Positions 9,087 to 17,488 of a stretch of 64,000 nt of DNA are shown here, piece after piece. The DNA comes from Pantoea wallisii. GTDB taxonomy: Bacteria > Pseudomonadota > Gammaproteobacteria > Enterobacterales > Enterobacteriaceae. The stretch covers positions 1 through 64,000 of the forward strand of contig NZ_MLFS01000004.1 in the NCBI RefSeq assembly GCF_002095485.1, in the 5' to 3' direction. Below the pieces are notes generated by a model, which saw only the letters and a program-made list of their open reading frames with translations, made no database searches and was not told the origin of the DNA. The position numbers were made by a program, and so were the translations under genes. Position 1 is the first letter of the stretch; each line of letters opens with the position of its first letter.

Positions 9087-9632
9087 ATGCAGGCAATAAT
9101 GGAAGAGAAGCAGGCTTTTGAAAACCGGGTGCTTGAGCGCCTGAACGCCGGTCGTTCGGTGAGAAGCTTCCTGATCGCCGCTGTCGAACTGCTGGCTGAA
9201 GCGGTGAATCTGCTGGTCTTGCAGGTATTTCGTAAAGACGATTACGCCGTGAAGTATGCGGTAGAGCCGCTGCTGCTTGGCGATGGCCCGCTGGGTGAAC
9301 TGCCGGTGCGTCTCAAACTGATCTACGGGCTCGGCGTCATCAATCGCCATGAATATGAAGATTGCGAGTTACTGCTGGCGCTGCGGGAAGAGCTAAACCA
9401 CGACACCAGCGAGTACCGGTTTACGGATGATGAAGTGCTTGGCCCGTTTGGCGAGCTGCACTGCGTTACCGCCTGGCCGCCCCGCCCCGATTTTACCGGC
9501 GATGATGATCAGCTGCGCGCCATGCAGCAGCAGCGTTATCTGCAGATGGTTCGCTCGACCATGGTGCTCTCACTGACCGAGCTGATTTCGCGCATCTCCC
9601 ATAAGCAGGCGTTTAAAAAGCCGGCGCTATAA
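9087..9632 (+). CDS. mtlR: Mannitol operon repressor MtlR
   Basis: Represses the mannitol operon in E. coli. The MtlR family has no classical helix-turn-helix. The 181 residues align with E. coli MtlR from its residue 18 onward (MQATMEQTQAFENRVLERLNAG there, MQAIMEEKQAFENRVLERLNAG here). E. coli has about 17 more N-terminal residues, but here an in-frame TGA stands at 9081-9083, so the short form is forced. Met5 (9099) is an alternative start with AGG in front. Third gene of mtlADR, 65 bases after mtlD. Confidence 0.9.
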   Translation: MQAIMEEKQAFENRVLERLNAGRSVRSFLIAAVELLAEAVNLLVLQVFRKDDYAVKYAVEPLLLGDGPLGELPVRLKLIYGLGVINRHEYEDCELLLALREELNHDTSEYRFTDDEVLGPFGELHCVTAWPPRPDFTGDDDQLRAMQQQRYLQMVRSTMVLSLTELISRISHKQAFKKPAL

Positions 9633-9768
9633 GCCACTCTGTTAGCAGGATATCGACGCCTGTCCGATGCGGCATAGCGGTACGCGTTTTATCTGCGCTC
9701 AGCGCTGTACTGCAAAGTCGCCCTGATTTCATGTATCCTTTGCCTGTTTTCCTTAACGAGTTTCCCCG

Positions 9769-10131
9769 ATGAAAGAACAAGAAAAAGCCGAAATCAAACG
9801 CCTCAGCGACCAGCTGGACGCGCTGAATCGCAAAGAACCGCAGCTGCTGGAAGCAGGCGATGCCGAAAAGCTCGGTGCGCTGCTGAAAGAGAAAGAGGTG
9901 CTGGTGCAGGAGATTGAGCGTCTGCGCAACGTGCGTGAGGTCAAGCTGAGCAAAGAGGCACAACAGCTGCAGAAGCTGCCATTCAGTCGTGAAATCACGA
10001 AAAAAGAGCAGGCCAACATGGGCGCGCTGAAGAAGAGCGTGCGCGGTCTGGTGGTGGTGCATCCAATGACCGCGCTGGGACGTGAGATGGGGCTGCAGGT
10101 GATGACCGGCTACGCAAAGCAGCCGTTCTGA
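9769..10131 (+). CDS. yibL: Ribosome-associated protein YibL
   Basis: Small, highly charged, coiled-coil protein reported to associate with ribosomes in E. coli; its exact role is not known. The 120 residues match E. coli YibL end to end, with the conserved C-terminal block [42 protein letters not shown]. It follows mtlR as in E. coli but has its own 136-base upstream gap, so it probably has its own promoter. Confidence 0.9.
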   Translation: MKEQEKAEIKRLSDQLDALNRKEPQLLEAGDAEKLGALLKEKEVLVQEIERLRNVREVKLSKEAQQLQKLPFSREITKKEQANMGALKKSVRGLVVVHPMTALGREMGLQVMTGYAKQPF

Positions 10132-10136
10132 TTGCC

Positions 10137-11099
10137 TTACGCGGCGTGGGCCACGTCGCGTTTGTCTCCTGCCGCCTCTCGCACTTGCGCGATTAAGGTA
10201 TCCAGCAGTGCATAGCGACGGCGATACTCCGCGCGCTTTTTACTGGCTATCTCTTCCGGATCCTTACGCACCATATTTAACGGCAGCGTAAACAGCCCAT
10301 CGGCGCGCGCCTTACCGCCCAGCGAAAGCCAGAACTCACTGTAGCTGGCGAAGAATTTATCCCCTTTACTGTGACGATAGCGCAGGCTGCGGAACACGTG
10401 CGTGTCATCACCTACTGCGGTCATCGCCTGCACGCCGCACTGGTCAGCCAGTACAAACAATGCCTCCATCAGCAGACGTTTCGGGAACAATCCGTGCGCC
10501 GCTTTGGTCGCTTCACGGATAACGTCAGCAGGAATGTGTTTACGTGGGCCCTGCAAACCGCCAATGAATAGCGTGCGTTGCTGCTGTTGCTGGATAACCG
10601 AGAATGACAGTGAAGCAATGGTCATCGCCTGATAGCGCAGTATCAGCGTGATCTCCCCTTCGCGATCGTAGTACCCGGAACAGCAATCGATGACGAACTG
10701 CTCATCATTTTTGCCACAGAAACGGGCGAGAGGGTTATTCGCCGGGCTTAACAGCAGCTGACGGAGCGCAACGTTATCAAGCTGCTCCATCAACTGGTAG
10801 TGATCGAGAATTGCCTGCGCGCGCTGCGCCACGCTGAAACCGGCACTCAGATAGGGCCGGTGCGGTTTTGCCGGTAGCAGGCCCTGGCTCTTCATTAACG
10901 CTGGCAGAAATGAGAGCTGCGCTAACTGATTGAGGTAATGAGCGGTAGTCATCGGGAATACCACAGACCTTAAGGCAAATTTCAGCCGGAATCTTCTGCT
11001 ATCCCACAGCTTATTTGGGCGAAACGTACCCCGTATTAAAGGTACAAACAGCGCTACCGAAGAGCGGGTATTCGGCTCAGAGTGAGTGATTACAGACAT
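10137..11099 (-). CDS. VirK/YbjX family protein (DUF535)
   Basis: Cytoplasmic protein of 320 residues from the VirK/YbjX family, which has been tied to virulence and to resistance to antimicrobial peptides in Shigella and Salmonella, without a known biochemical activity. The family signature LSAGFSVAQRAQAILDHYQLME and the later block GLQGPRKHIPADVIREATKAAHGLFPKRLLMEAL are visible. It ends 5 bases from the yibL stop, tail to tail. No strong ribosome binding site is seen before the start, so the N-terminus is uncertain; an internal Met near residue 50 is possible. E. coli YbjX is of similar length but lies elsewhere. Confidence 0.78.
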   Translation of the reverse strand: MSVITHSEPNTRSSVALFVPLIRGTFRPNKLWDSRRFRLKFALRSVVFPMTTAHYLNQLAQLSFLPALMKSQGLLPAKPHRPYLSAGFSVAQRAQAILDHYQLMEQLDNVALRQLLLSPANNPLARFCGKNDEQFVIDCCSGYYDREGEITLILRYQAMTIASLSFSVIQQQQQRTLFIGGLQGPRKHIPADVIREATKAAHGLFPKRLLMEALFVLADQCGVQAMTAVGDDTHVFRSLRYRHSKGDKFFASYSEFWLSLGGKARADGLFTLPLNMVRKDPEEIASKKRAEYRRRYALLDTLIAQVREAAGDKRDVAHAA

Positions 11100-11292
11100 G
11101 GTTATTTTTACGTTGCGGGATAACAGGTGGCTACTGTATGCCCCGAATTATCAACGGCACGTTAATAACTGACGTAACAGATCCTCAGAGTATTTACTGT
11201 TTACTTTCGGTTTAGATTGCTGTTTACAGATAACTCCCGGACAGATAAGCCGGGGGAACGGTATCCTTGTTCATCCGGTGTGGGTTTATGGC

Positions 11293-11802
11293 TTATCTTT
11301 TATGTAACCGGGTAAACAATAATATTGTTAACCTATACAGAATAATTGTTACTATACCATCCAATAATAGTATTGCCATCATAATTGGCCGGGCATATTC
11401 AGCGTTCTCACCAACATCTGAAGGTATGAAATATAAAATCATCAGAAACAGAGTCAGAATGAATAGCGACTTAATAAGATTAGTAAAAACACTCATTGCA
11501 AGAGCTTGAAAAGAGTAGTCGGTATTCCTGAAAACCAACGATATCATAAAATCCAGTAATCCATAGATTAAAACGCAAGTTATTGCATAGGCATAAACGG
11601 TAACATAGAAGATCAACGTGTCGTAGGGCTCAGGATCTGTCCGGCCGTCAAAGGAAACGGTGATTTTTTCCGCTACCTCATATTTCACACTCTCCCAAAT
11701 AGCGTGAGAAATATATTCACTAACGGGTTGCTGTAAGAAGATAAATCCTGTTAACAGCAGTACAAATATTATCATCACAGACTTACGGACATGTTGTGCC
11801 AT
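11293..11802 (-). CDS. Predicted membrane immunity protein for the adjacent Tlde1-like toxin
   Basis: Unrecognised integral membrane protein of 169 residues. Hydrophobic segments are near 8-24, 63-87, 105-127 and 138-163. Between the first and second lies a charged stretch of about 40 residues, which would face the periplasm if the N-terminus is inside. The start at ATG 11802 is supported by GAGG nine bases upstream; a TTG at 11808 is less well placed. The gene starts inside the end of the upstream toxin-like gene (20-base overlap), so the two are translationally linked. Base composition is AT-rich like that gene and unlike the flanks. The immunity role is inference from position, coupling and topology. 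Confidence 0.5.
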   Translation of the reverse strand: MAQHVRKSVMIIFVLLLTGFIFLQQPVSEYISHAIWESVKYEVAEKITVSFDGRTDPEPYDTLIFYVTVYAYAITCVLIYGLLDFMISLVFRNTDYSFQALAMSVFTNLIKSLFILTLFLMILYFIPSDVGENAEYARPIMMAILLLDGIVTIILYRLTILLFTRLHKR

Positions 11803-12280
11803 TAGCAATCACCTCAATCGTTCCGTATGATTGTAATCCAGCCATGCCTGGAACCCAAATCTTACTTGTGCTTAATAAACTCTGTCTTATTCTTTGAAAA
11901 TCAGAATAGTATGGCAACGTTATACAGCCTTCAGAAATGCGCCCAGGGTGCAGGCGAAAATGACCTCTTTCAACACCTTTTATCCATGTATAATCATCTA
12001 TCTGATTATCATCATGGTATAAAGCAAACCACTCATCGTGGTTATTACCCGTCCATAAGTCTTTAACGTAATTCTTTAACTGGTTTAACTTACCGCCCAT
12101 TGCACGATCAACTATCCAATACTTACCCGGCGGAATAGGACCAAGATTACTGATATGAACGCATCCTCCATGGTTTCTGTATCCTCCCTGACCAGAAAAA
12201 GCCATAAATATACCAGCCCCCATAATTTTCAAAGGGGACCAGTGTGCATCATTAATTGTGAATATTCCTTCAACTGGCAT
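11783..12280 (-). CDS. Tlde1-like L,D-transpeptidase-fold toxin (DUF2778), predicted T6SS effector
   Basis: Predicted peptidoglycan-acting toxin of 165 residues. The C-terminal half holds the motif RLHPGRISEGCITLP, with His111 and Cys119 in the arrangement used by L,D-transpeptidase folds (H...SxGCI). An upstream block SGQGGYRNHGGCVHISNLGPIPPGKYWIVDR (residues 29-59) is typical of DUF2778 proteins, the family of Salmonella Tlde1, a type VI secretion effector that cuts tetrapeptide stems and exchanges D-amino acids. There is no signal peptide, which fits delivery by a secretion system. No T6SS structural gene, VgrG or PAAR is in the window. AT-rich, between ordinary housekeeping genes. Alternative: a phage or housekeeping L,D-transpeptidase relative. 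Confidence 0.65.
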   Translation of the reverse strand: MPVEGIFTINDAHWSPLKIMGAGIFMAFSGQGGYRNHGGCVHISNLGPIPPGKYWIVDRAMGGKLNQLKNYVKDLWTGNNHDEWFALYHDDNQIDDYTWIKGVERGHFRLHPGRISEGCITLPYYSDFQRIRQSLLSTSKIWVPGMAGLQSYGTIEVIANGTTCP

Positions 12281-12440
12281 AGCGGATTCCTTTCCATTAA
12301 TAAACCGTCATGACTATAAAGTAAATTATCAAAAAATGAAAAATAAAGAGAAGATCAGGAAGCTGGCTCACAAAAAATTGATGAAGTAATCAAATAAACA
12401 CTTTTTAATAAAAATATGCGTAGAAATTCTGTAACACAAT

Positions 12441-12477
12441 AAAAAACTCCCTGCCAGCTCAGCGCCAGCAGGGAGTT
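12441..12477 (-). terminator. Rho-independent terminator of sodA
   Basis: On the minus strand AACTCCCTGC pairs with GCAGGGAGTT (10 bp, 13-base loop) and a run of T follows. It lies about 60 bases after the sodA stop. Confidence 0.75.
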
Positions 12478-12539
12478 GATATTATCTGCGATTAACCGTG
12501 ACTCAATAGCAGCGGTGATCCGCAGTAGCCGTTCTGAAC

Positions 12540-13157
12540 TTATTTAGCCGATGCAAAACGCGCAGCAGCTTCGTCCCAGTTCACAACATTCCAGAAGGCT
12601 TTGATGTAGTCAGGACGTTTGTTCTGATACTTCAGGTAGTACGCATGTTCCCACACGTCCAGACCGATGATTGGGAAACCGGATGCGCCGGAGATAGCTT
12701 CACCCATCAGCGGGTTGTCCTGGTTAGCCGTTGAAACAACCGCCAGTTTGTCGCCTTTTTTCACCAGCCATGCCCAGCCAGAGCCGAAACGGGTCGCTGC
12801 CGCTTTCTCGAACTCTTCCTGGAATTTCTCGACGCTGCCGAAATCTTTTTCGATAGCTGCTTTCAGGTCGCCCTGCAGCGTGGTGCCGGTCTTCAGGCCT
12901 TTCCAGAACAGGCTGTGGTTAGCGTGACCGCCCGCGTTGTTACGCAGTGGGCCTTTTTTGTCTGCTGGCAGCTGATCCAGTTTGGTGATCAGTTCGTCAA
13001 CCGGCAGGTCTGCGAATTCAGTACCTTCCAGCGCAGCGTTAGCGTTGTTAACGTAGGTCTGGTGGTGTTTAGTGTGATGGATTTCCATCGTCTGCTTGTC
13101 GAAGTGCGGTTCCAGTGCGTCGTAGGCGTACGGCAGGGATGGCAGTGAATAACTCAT
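12540..13157 (-). CDS. sodA: Manganese superoxide dismutase SodA
   Basis: Cytoplasmic enzyme that turns superoxide into hydrogen peroxide and oxygen. The 205 residues match E. coli SodA (206). Metal ligands are seen at His27 ([12 protein letters not shown]), in [10 protein letters not shown], and in the [20 protein letters not shown] block with Asp and His. The [10 protein letters not shown] and [10 protein letters not shown] contexts are those of the manganese form. Start at 13157 ([18 protein letters not shown]) with GGAGAGGAAG upstream; a further ATG at 13172 has no family support. Single-gene unit with its own terminator. Confidence 0.95.
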   Translation of the reverse strand: MSYSLPSLPYAYDALEPHFDKQTMEIHHTKHHQTYVNNANAALEGTEFADLPVDELITKLDQLPADKKGPLRNNAGGHANHSLFWKGLKTGTTLQGDLKAAIEKDFGSVEKFQEEFEKAAATRFGSGWAWLVKKGDKLAVVSTANQDNPLMGEAISGASGFPIIGLDVWEHAYYLKYQNKRPDYIKAFWNVVNWDEAAARFASAK

Positions 13158-13315
13158 GTTCTTCCTCTCCATTTAGTGTTTTGCAGCACAACCTTGCCGG
13201 CGTGCCGCGTAAGCAGTCGGATCATTATAGTTAAAATCATGATCCGTAAAAGGGTTATCAATGCCTTAGAAATGATAAGGGTTTGATCAATCTGGCAAAG
13301 CATGCGCACACAAGG

Positions 13316-14341
13316 CTACACCTTGTGGGTACTGGCGCGCAGCTTAAGCTGTACCGGCAACTCGTTAATGGCTGGTGGTTCATCACCATTCAGCGCTGCC
13401 AGTAGCCGTTTGCCCGCCGTGCGCCCCATCTCTTCATAGGGCAGTACAACGCTGGTGAGCGGCGGCGAGCAGACGGCTGCCAGTGGACCGCCGCCGATGC
13501 TGGCGATCGCCAGCTGGCTCGGCATCGAGATGCCTGCAGCATGGCAGGCCATCATGGCGCCGCAGGCTACCTCATCGCTGGTGCAGATCAGCACATCCAG
13601 CTCCGGCCAGGTGAGACGAATCTCCGCCAGCAAGCTGTGTCCGGCAGCAAAAGTGGGCATTTTAGGCGATGTCACCACGCGATGCGGTGCCTGATTGAGC
13701 GCCAGCATGCCGCTGTGCCAGCCGTTCAGCAGCTGGCGAAAAATGGTGTTGTTAGTCTGCGTACACAGCAGTCCCAGGTGACGGTAGCCGCGCTCGACCA
13801 GGCTTTGCACCAGCTGGCGAATCGCTTTGGCATAATCAACACCAATACTGATCCCGGCTGACTCCTGATGCACGCCACCGATATCCATGACCGGCAGCCC
13901 GGAGTTGCTCAGTAACCGGTGTGCCTCTGCGGCATTATCAAAATTGAAATGCACCATCGCTGCCGGGTTGTAGGAGAGCAGCATCTCAATCAGCTCGCTC
14001 TCCTCTGCCGCCGAGTGGTTGGCCTCAGCCAGCATCATGTTATAGCCCTGCGGCCGTAAAACTTCCTGTAGCGCTTCCGAGACAATCGCGCTGCCCGGCG
14101 TGGCAAACGACGGCACCACCATGGTGATCAGCCGCGAGGACGCCGACGCAAGGTTGCGCGCCTGAACATTCGGCACATAGGCCAGTTCAGTGACTGCTGC
14201 ATCGATTTTGGCGCGGATCTCAGGGGAAACTTTCTCCGGCATACGCAAGGCGCGCGACGCTGTCATGGCGCTCACACCGACCAAACGGGCAACATCAGCC
14301 AGCGTACTTTTGCCGGTACTGCGCCGTCGTTTTTCTGTCAT
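13316..14341 (-). CDS. LacI-family regulator of the adjacent PTS operon (GntR-like)
   Basis: Transcriptional repressor of 341 residues: an N-terminal LacI-type helix-turn-helix (TLADVARLVGVSAMTASRAL) and hinge, then a periplasmic-binding-protein-like sugar-sensing domain. The family look is that of gluconate regulators of the GntR (E. coli) subgroup. It is divergent from the PTS genes that start at 14637, and the shared 295-base region has two GTTA-GC-TAAC palindromes like GntR operators. It therefore probably controls the PTS operon and itself. The inducer is unknown. Confidence 0.82.
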   Translation of the reverse strand: MTEKRRRSTGKSTLADVARLVGVSAMTASRALRMPEKVSPEIRAKIDAAVTELAYVPNVQARNLASASSRLITMVVPSFATPGSAIVSEALQEVLRPQGYNMMLAEANHSAAEESELIEMLLSYNPAAMVHFNFDNAAEAHRLLSNSGLPVMDIGGVHQESAGISIGVDYAKAIRQLVQSLVERGYRHLGLLCTQTNNTIFRQLLNGWHSGMLALNQAPHRVVTSPKMPTFAAGHSLLAEIRLTWPELDVLICTSDEVACGAMMACHAAGISMPSQLAIASIGGGPLAAVCSPPLTSVVLPYEEMGRTAGKRLLAALNGDEPPAINELPVQLKLRASTHKV

Positions 14342-14510
14342 GCGTTCTCCTGTGTAACTTGCTACTCATGCCCGCACGCAGCTTAAAACCAAAAGAGTCA
14401 GCGCGCTATGTTAAAAACCACAGAATCGGTCATCGGCGACCCATGAGAAAGATTCCGCAAACGGCGAGCATGTCAGGGTGTTGCAACGCTGACAAACCCG
14501 GCGCTTGAAA

Positions 14511-14557
14511 ATGTTATCGCTAACACAGTTTTTAACAAGATTCGTGTTAGCGCTAAC
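14511..14557. promoter_or_regulatory. Two LacI/GntR-type operators before the PTS operon
   Basis: ATGTTATCGCTAACAC (14511-14526) and GTGTTAGCGCTAAC (14544-14557) are palindromes of the GntR class, about 31 bases apart centre to centre, or three helical turns. The spacing would let two dimers bind on the same face. They lie between the divergent regulator and the EIIA gene. Confidence 0.7.
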
Positions 14558-14636
14558 TTTTGCGACAAACATCACAGAAAAAAGGCGAGAAAATCACCTA
14601 AAGTGCATCGCATCAACGAATAAACAGGAATTACTG

Positions 14637-15077
14637 ATGCTCACTCAATGGCTGACGCCGCAACACATTCGCGTGGTTGATCAGGTTAACGATTGGCAGC
14701 ACGCCGTGCGCTTATCCGCCGAGCCTCTGCTGGCTGAAGGTGCCATCAGCCCGGCGTATCTTGATGCGATCTTCACCTCGCACGCTGAGCTGGGCCCCTA
14801 TTATGTGCTGGCCCCGGGCCTGGCGATGCCGCATGCACGTCCGGAACAGGGCGCACGCAAGAATGGCTTATCGCTGTTGCATGTAAAAAACGGCGTGAGC
14901 TTCGAAGCAGATGAAAACGATCCGGTATTTGTCGTGATCATGCTGTGTGCTGTATCCGGCGACGATCATATCCAAATGATCACCGCGCTGGCTGAAGTAT
15001 TCAGCGATGAAACCCGCCTGCAGCAGTTGCTGTCGGCTTCTACCCTGCCAGCAATTGAAGCTGTCATTCAACATTAA
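14637..15077 (+). CDS. PTS EIIA component, mannitol/fructose-type (UlaC/SgcA-like)
   Basis: Cytoplasmic phosphocarrier of 146 residues that receives phosphate from HPr and passes it to EIIB. The active histidine is His66 in LAPGLAMPHARPEQGA, the standard motif of this EIIA family. The start at 14637 (MLTQWLTPQHIRVVD) has AGGA upstream; the longer frame from 14505 would run through both operators and is rejected. First gene of a four-gene set EIIA-EIIB-EIIC-epimerase. Confidence 0.88.
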   Translation: MLTQWLTPQHIRVVDQVNDWQHAVRLSAEPLLAEGAISPAYLDAIFTSHAELGPYYVLAPGLAMPHARPEQGARKNGLSLLHVKNGVSFEADENDPVFVVIMLCAVSGDDHIQMITALAEVFSDETRLQQLLSASTLPAIEAVIQH

Positions 15078-15095
15078 TTACCAGAGAATCCGATA

Positions 15096-15362
15096 ATGAA
15101 AAAAGTACTGATTGTGTGTGGAAATGGTTTAGGTAGCAGCTTCATTGTTGAAATGAACGTGAAGAAAATCATTACTGAGTTAGGCAAAGAGGCGGAAGTG
15201 GGCCATACCGATTTAACTTCGGCAAAATCTGAAAAGGCCGATTTAATTATCAGCGCCAAAGATATAGCCGATCAATTATCCGGCCATAGCGCACAGGTAT
15301 TTGGCCTGAGCAACCTACTGGATAATGCAAAAATCAAAGAGATTTTGGCGGAACACCTGTAA
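15096..15362 (+). CDS. PTS EIIB component, ascorbate-type (UlaB/SgcB-like)
   Basis: Phosphocarrier of 88 residues with the active cysteine Cys8 in the N-terminal loop IVCGNGLGSS, the pattern of lactose/ascorbate-type EIIB proteins. It follows the EIIA gene by 18 bases and precedes the membrane component, so it is part of the same transcript. The substrate is set by EIIC. Confidence 0.88.
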   Translation: MKKVLIVCGNGLGSSFIVEMNVKKIITELGKEAEVGHTDLTSAKSEKADLIISAKDIADQLSGHSAQVFGLSNLLDNAKIKEILAEHL

Positions 15363-15393
15363 CAACCACATATTTGCTCGTATGGAGTAAGTT

Positions 15394-16653
15394 ATGCTGC
15401 AGTTTATTATAAAGGATGTTCTTGGAACACCCGCAATACTTGTCGGCCTTTTCTCCCTGATTGGTTTATTACTGCAAAAGAAACCGGTATCCGATGTTAT
15501 TTCCGGTACGCTGAAAACCATCATGGGCTTTGTTATTCTCATCGCCGGGGCCAATTTAATTGCGGCCACACTGACCATTTTCAGTCAGCTGTTTGAGCAC
15601 TCGTTCAGTATCCAGGGCGTGGTGCCGAATACCGATGCCATGGCGGCGCTGGCGCAGAAAAATTACGGCACCGAAACCGCCATGATCATGGTGTTCGGCA
15701 TGCTGGTGAATATCCTGCTGGCGCGCATTACGCCGCTGAAATACATCTTCCTGACCGGCCACCACACGCTGTATATGTCGGCCATGCTGGCAGTGATCTT
15801 GTCGGTAGGCGGCGTGCACGGCTTCTGGCTGGTGGTGATTGGTTCACTTATTCTCGGCACCATGATGGTGGTCTGCCCGGCAATTCTGCAGCCCTTTACG
15901 CGCAAAATCACCAACTCTGACGATCTGGCGCTGGGCCACTTTGGCTCTACCGGCTATCTGCTGGCGGCGCTGGTGGGTAAAGCGGTTGGCAAAGGCAGCC
16001 CATCCATTGAAGAGCTGAAGGTGCCGAAGACCCTCAACTTCCTGCGTGATTCATCGGTCGCTATCTCACTGACCATGATGATTCTGTTTATTGCGCTGGT
16101 GCTGGTGGCGGGCAAAGCCTTTACTGAAACCCTGAGCGGTGGCCAGAACTTCATCGTCTTCGCCATCATCCAGTCAATCACCTTTGCCGCAGGCGTTTAT
16201 ATCATCCTTGCCGGTGTACGTATGGTGATTGCTGAGATCGTCCCCGCGTTTAAAGGTATCGCCGATAAGTTAGTGCCGAATGCAAAACCGGCGCTGGACT
16301 GCCCGACCGTCTTCCCGTTCGCACCAAACGCGGTGATTATCGGCTTCCTGTGCAGCTTCGCCGCCGGTTTGATCAGCATGTTCCTGTGTCCGCTGTTTGG
16401 CCTCAGCGTGATTGTGCCGGGCCTGGTACCGCACTTCTTCTGCGGCGCAACGGCTGGCGTATACGGCAACATTACCGGCGGACGTCGCGGCGCCATTATT
16501 GGTTCCTTTGTACAGGGCCTGCTGATCTCCTTCCTGCCCGCTATTTTACTGCCGCTGATGGGCGACCTCGGTTTTGCCTCCACCACCTTTGGCGATGCGG
16601 ACTTCGGCATCGTCGGTATCGTGCTCGGCCATATTATTTCGCTCTTCCATTGA
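15394..16653 (+). CDS. PTS EIIC permease, ascorbate-type (UlaA/SgaT family)
   Basis: Integral membrane permease of 419 residues with about ten or more hydrophobic segments, the channel of a PTS of the ascorbate (SgaT/UlaA) family. The N-terminus MLQFIIKDVLGTPAILVGLFSLIGLLLQKKPVSDVISGTLKTIMGF is typical. The operon has no UlaD/E/F enzymes and no lactonase, so ascorbate is unlikely. The neighbouring AlsE-like epimerase suggests a ketose or pentitol-derived phosphate. Substrate unknown. Confidence 0.85.
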   Translation: MLQFIIKDVLGTPAILVGLFSLIGLLLQKKPVSDVISGTLKTIMGFVILIAGANLIAATLTIFSQLFEHSFSIQGVVPNTDAMAALAQKNYGTETAMIMVFGMLVNILLARITPLKYIFLTGHHTLYMSAMLAVILSVGGVHGFWLVVIGSLILGTMMVVCPAILQPFTRKITNSDDLALGHFGSTGYLLAALVGKAVGKGSPSIEELKVPKTLNFLRDSSVAISLTMMILFIALVLVAGKAFTETLSGGQNFIVFAIIQSITFAAGVYIILAGVRMVIAEIVPAFKGIADKLVPNAKPALDCPTVFPFAPNAVIIGFLCSFAAGLISMFLCPLFGLSVIVPGLVPHFFCGATAGVYGNITGGRRGAIIGSFVQGLLISFLPAILLPLMGDLGFASTTFGDADFGIVGIVLGHIISLFH

Positions 16654-16656
16654 TGT

Positions 16657-16690
16657 CAGACACAGCGTCCGGTAACGGGCGCTGTGTCTG
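16657..16690. repeat. Strong intercistronic hairpin between EIIC and epimerase genes
   Basis: CAGACACAGCG pairs with CGCTGTGTCTG (11 bp), extended by about three inner pairs with one G-U, closing on a 6-base loop. No T run follows. It sits four bases after the EIIC stop and directly before the epimerase ribosome binding site, so it may protect upstream mRNA or tune the last gene. Confidence 0.6.
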
Positions 16691-16707
16691 TAATGAGGAA
16701 ACACCCC

Positions 16708-17388
16708 ATGAACGCCCGATTTTCACCGTCATTAATGTGCATGGATCTGACCCGCTTCCGTGAGCAGATCGAAGCGATGAACCCTACCGCCGCGTTTTAC
16801 CATGTTGATATTATGGACGGCAGCTATGTGAAGAATATTACGCTGTCGCCGTTCTTTATTGAGAATCTGCGCAAAATCACCGACGTGCCGATCGATGTGC
16901 ATTTAATGGTGAATCATCCGGAAGATATTATTCCGATGTGCATTGACGCCGGCGCCGATGTTATTAGTTTCCATCCGGAAACCGCCAACAATAAAATATT
17001 CCGCCTGCTGACGCAGATTAAAGATGCCGGCCGCCGCTGTGGGGTAGTGTTGAATCCCGCGACGCCCGCAGAAACTATTCGTGAATATGCGCATCTGCTG
17101 GATAAGGTGACGGTCATGTCGGTCGATCCCGGTTTCGCCGGCCAGAAATTTATTCCGGAGACGCTGAATAAGATTCGCCAGCTTATCGCCATGCGTAAAG
17201 AGCACGGCTATCACTATCTGACCGAGATTGATGGTTCATGTAATGCAAAAACGTTTAAACAGATCGCTGCGTCTGGCGTTGATGTATTTATTGTCGGCAC
17301 CTCGGGTCTCTTTAATCTGCACGATGATGTCGCGCAGGCCTGGCAGAAGATGGAGAGCATTTTCGCCACGGAAACCGCAGCTGCGTGA
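16708..17388 (+). CDS. Ribulose-phosphate 3-epimerase family protein, AlsE-like
   Basis: TIM-barrel epimerase of 226 residues. It begins SPSLMCMDL and has the metal/substrate motifs YHVDIMDG, VDVHLMVNHPED, VDPGFAGQKFIPE and EIDGSCN, shared with E. coli AlsE (D-allulose-6-phosphate 3-epimerase) more closely than with Rpe; the SLMCMDL start and the GTSGLFN block are AlsE-like. The start at 16708 has GAGGA upstream; the longer frame from 16684 overlaps the hairpin. Last gene of the PTS operon, so it probably acts on the phosphorylated product of that transporter. The actual sugar is not known. Confidence 0.8.
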   Translation: MNARFSPSLMCMDLTRFREQIEAMNPTAAFYHVDIMDGSYVKNITLSPFFIENLRKITDVPIDVHLMVNHPEDIIPMCIDAGADVISFHPETANNKIFRLLTQIKDAGRRCGVVLNPATPAETIREYAHLLDKVTVMSVDPGFAGQKFIPETLNKIRQLIAMRKEHGYHYLTEIDGSCNAKTFKQIAASGVDVFIVGTSGLFNLHDDVAQAWQKMESIFATETAAA

Positions 17389-17424
17389 GGTTGTCAGGTG
17401 CGTATGCGCAGCGATTAATATCCA

Positions 17425-17448
17425 GGTGCGCATCAATGCGCACCCTAC
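17425..17448 (-). repeat. Short palindromic repeat, copy 1
   Basis: GGTGCGCAT-CA-ATGCGCACC followed by CTAC. On the minus strand it reads GTAGG then the palindrome. It is the same element, inverted, as that at 60833-60856. Located between the epimerase and the aminotransferase genes (convergent ends). Confidence 0.65.
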
Positions 17449-17488
17449 ATGTTCTGTACCGGAACGCCATTCATCGCGACCGGATGCA

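Noticed and set aside
14505-14636. Longer N-terminus for the PTS EIIA gene
   Set aside because: The added stretch passes through both operator palindromes and lacks family similarity; the ATG at 14637 has a ribosome binding site and the expected N-terminus.
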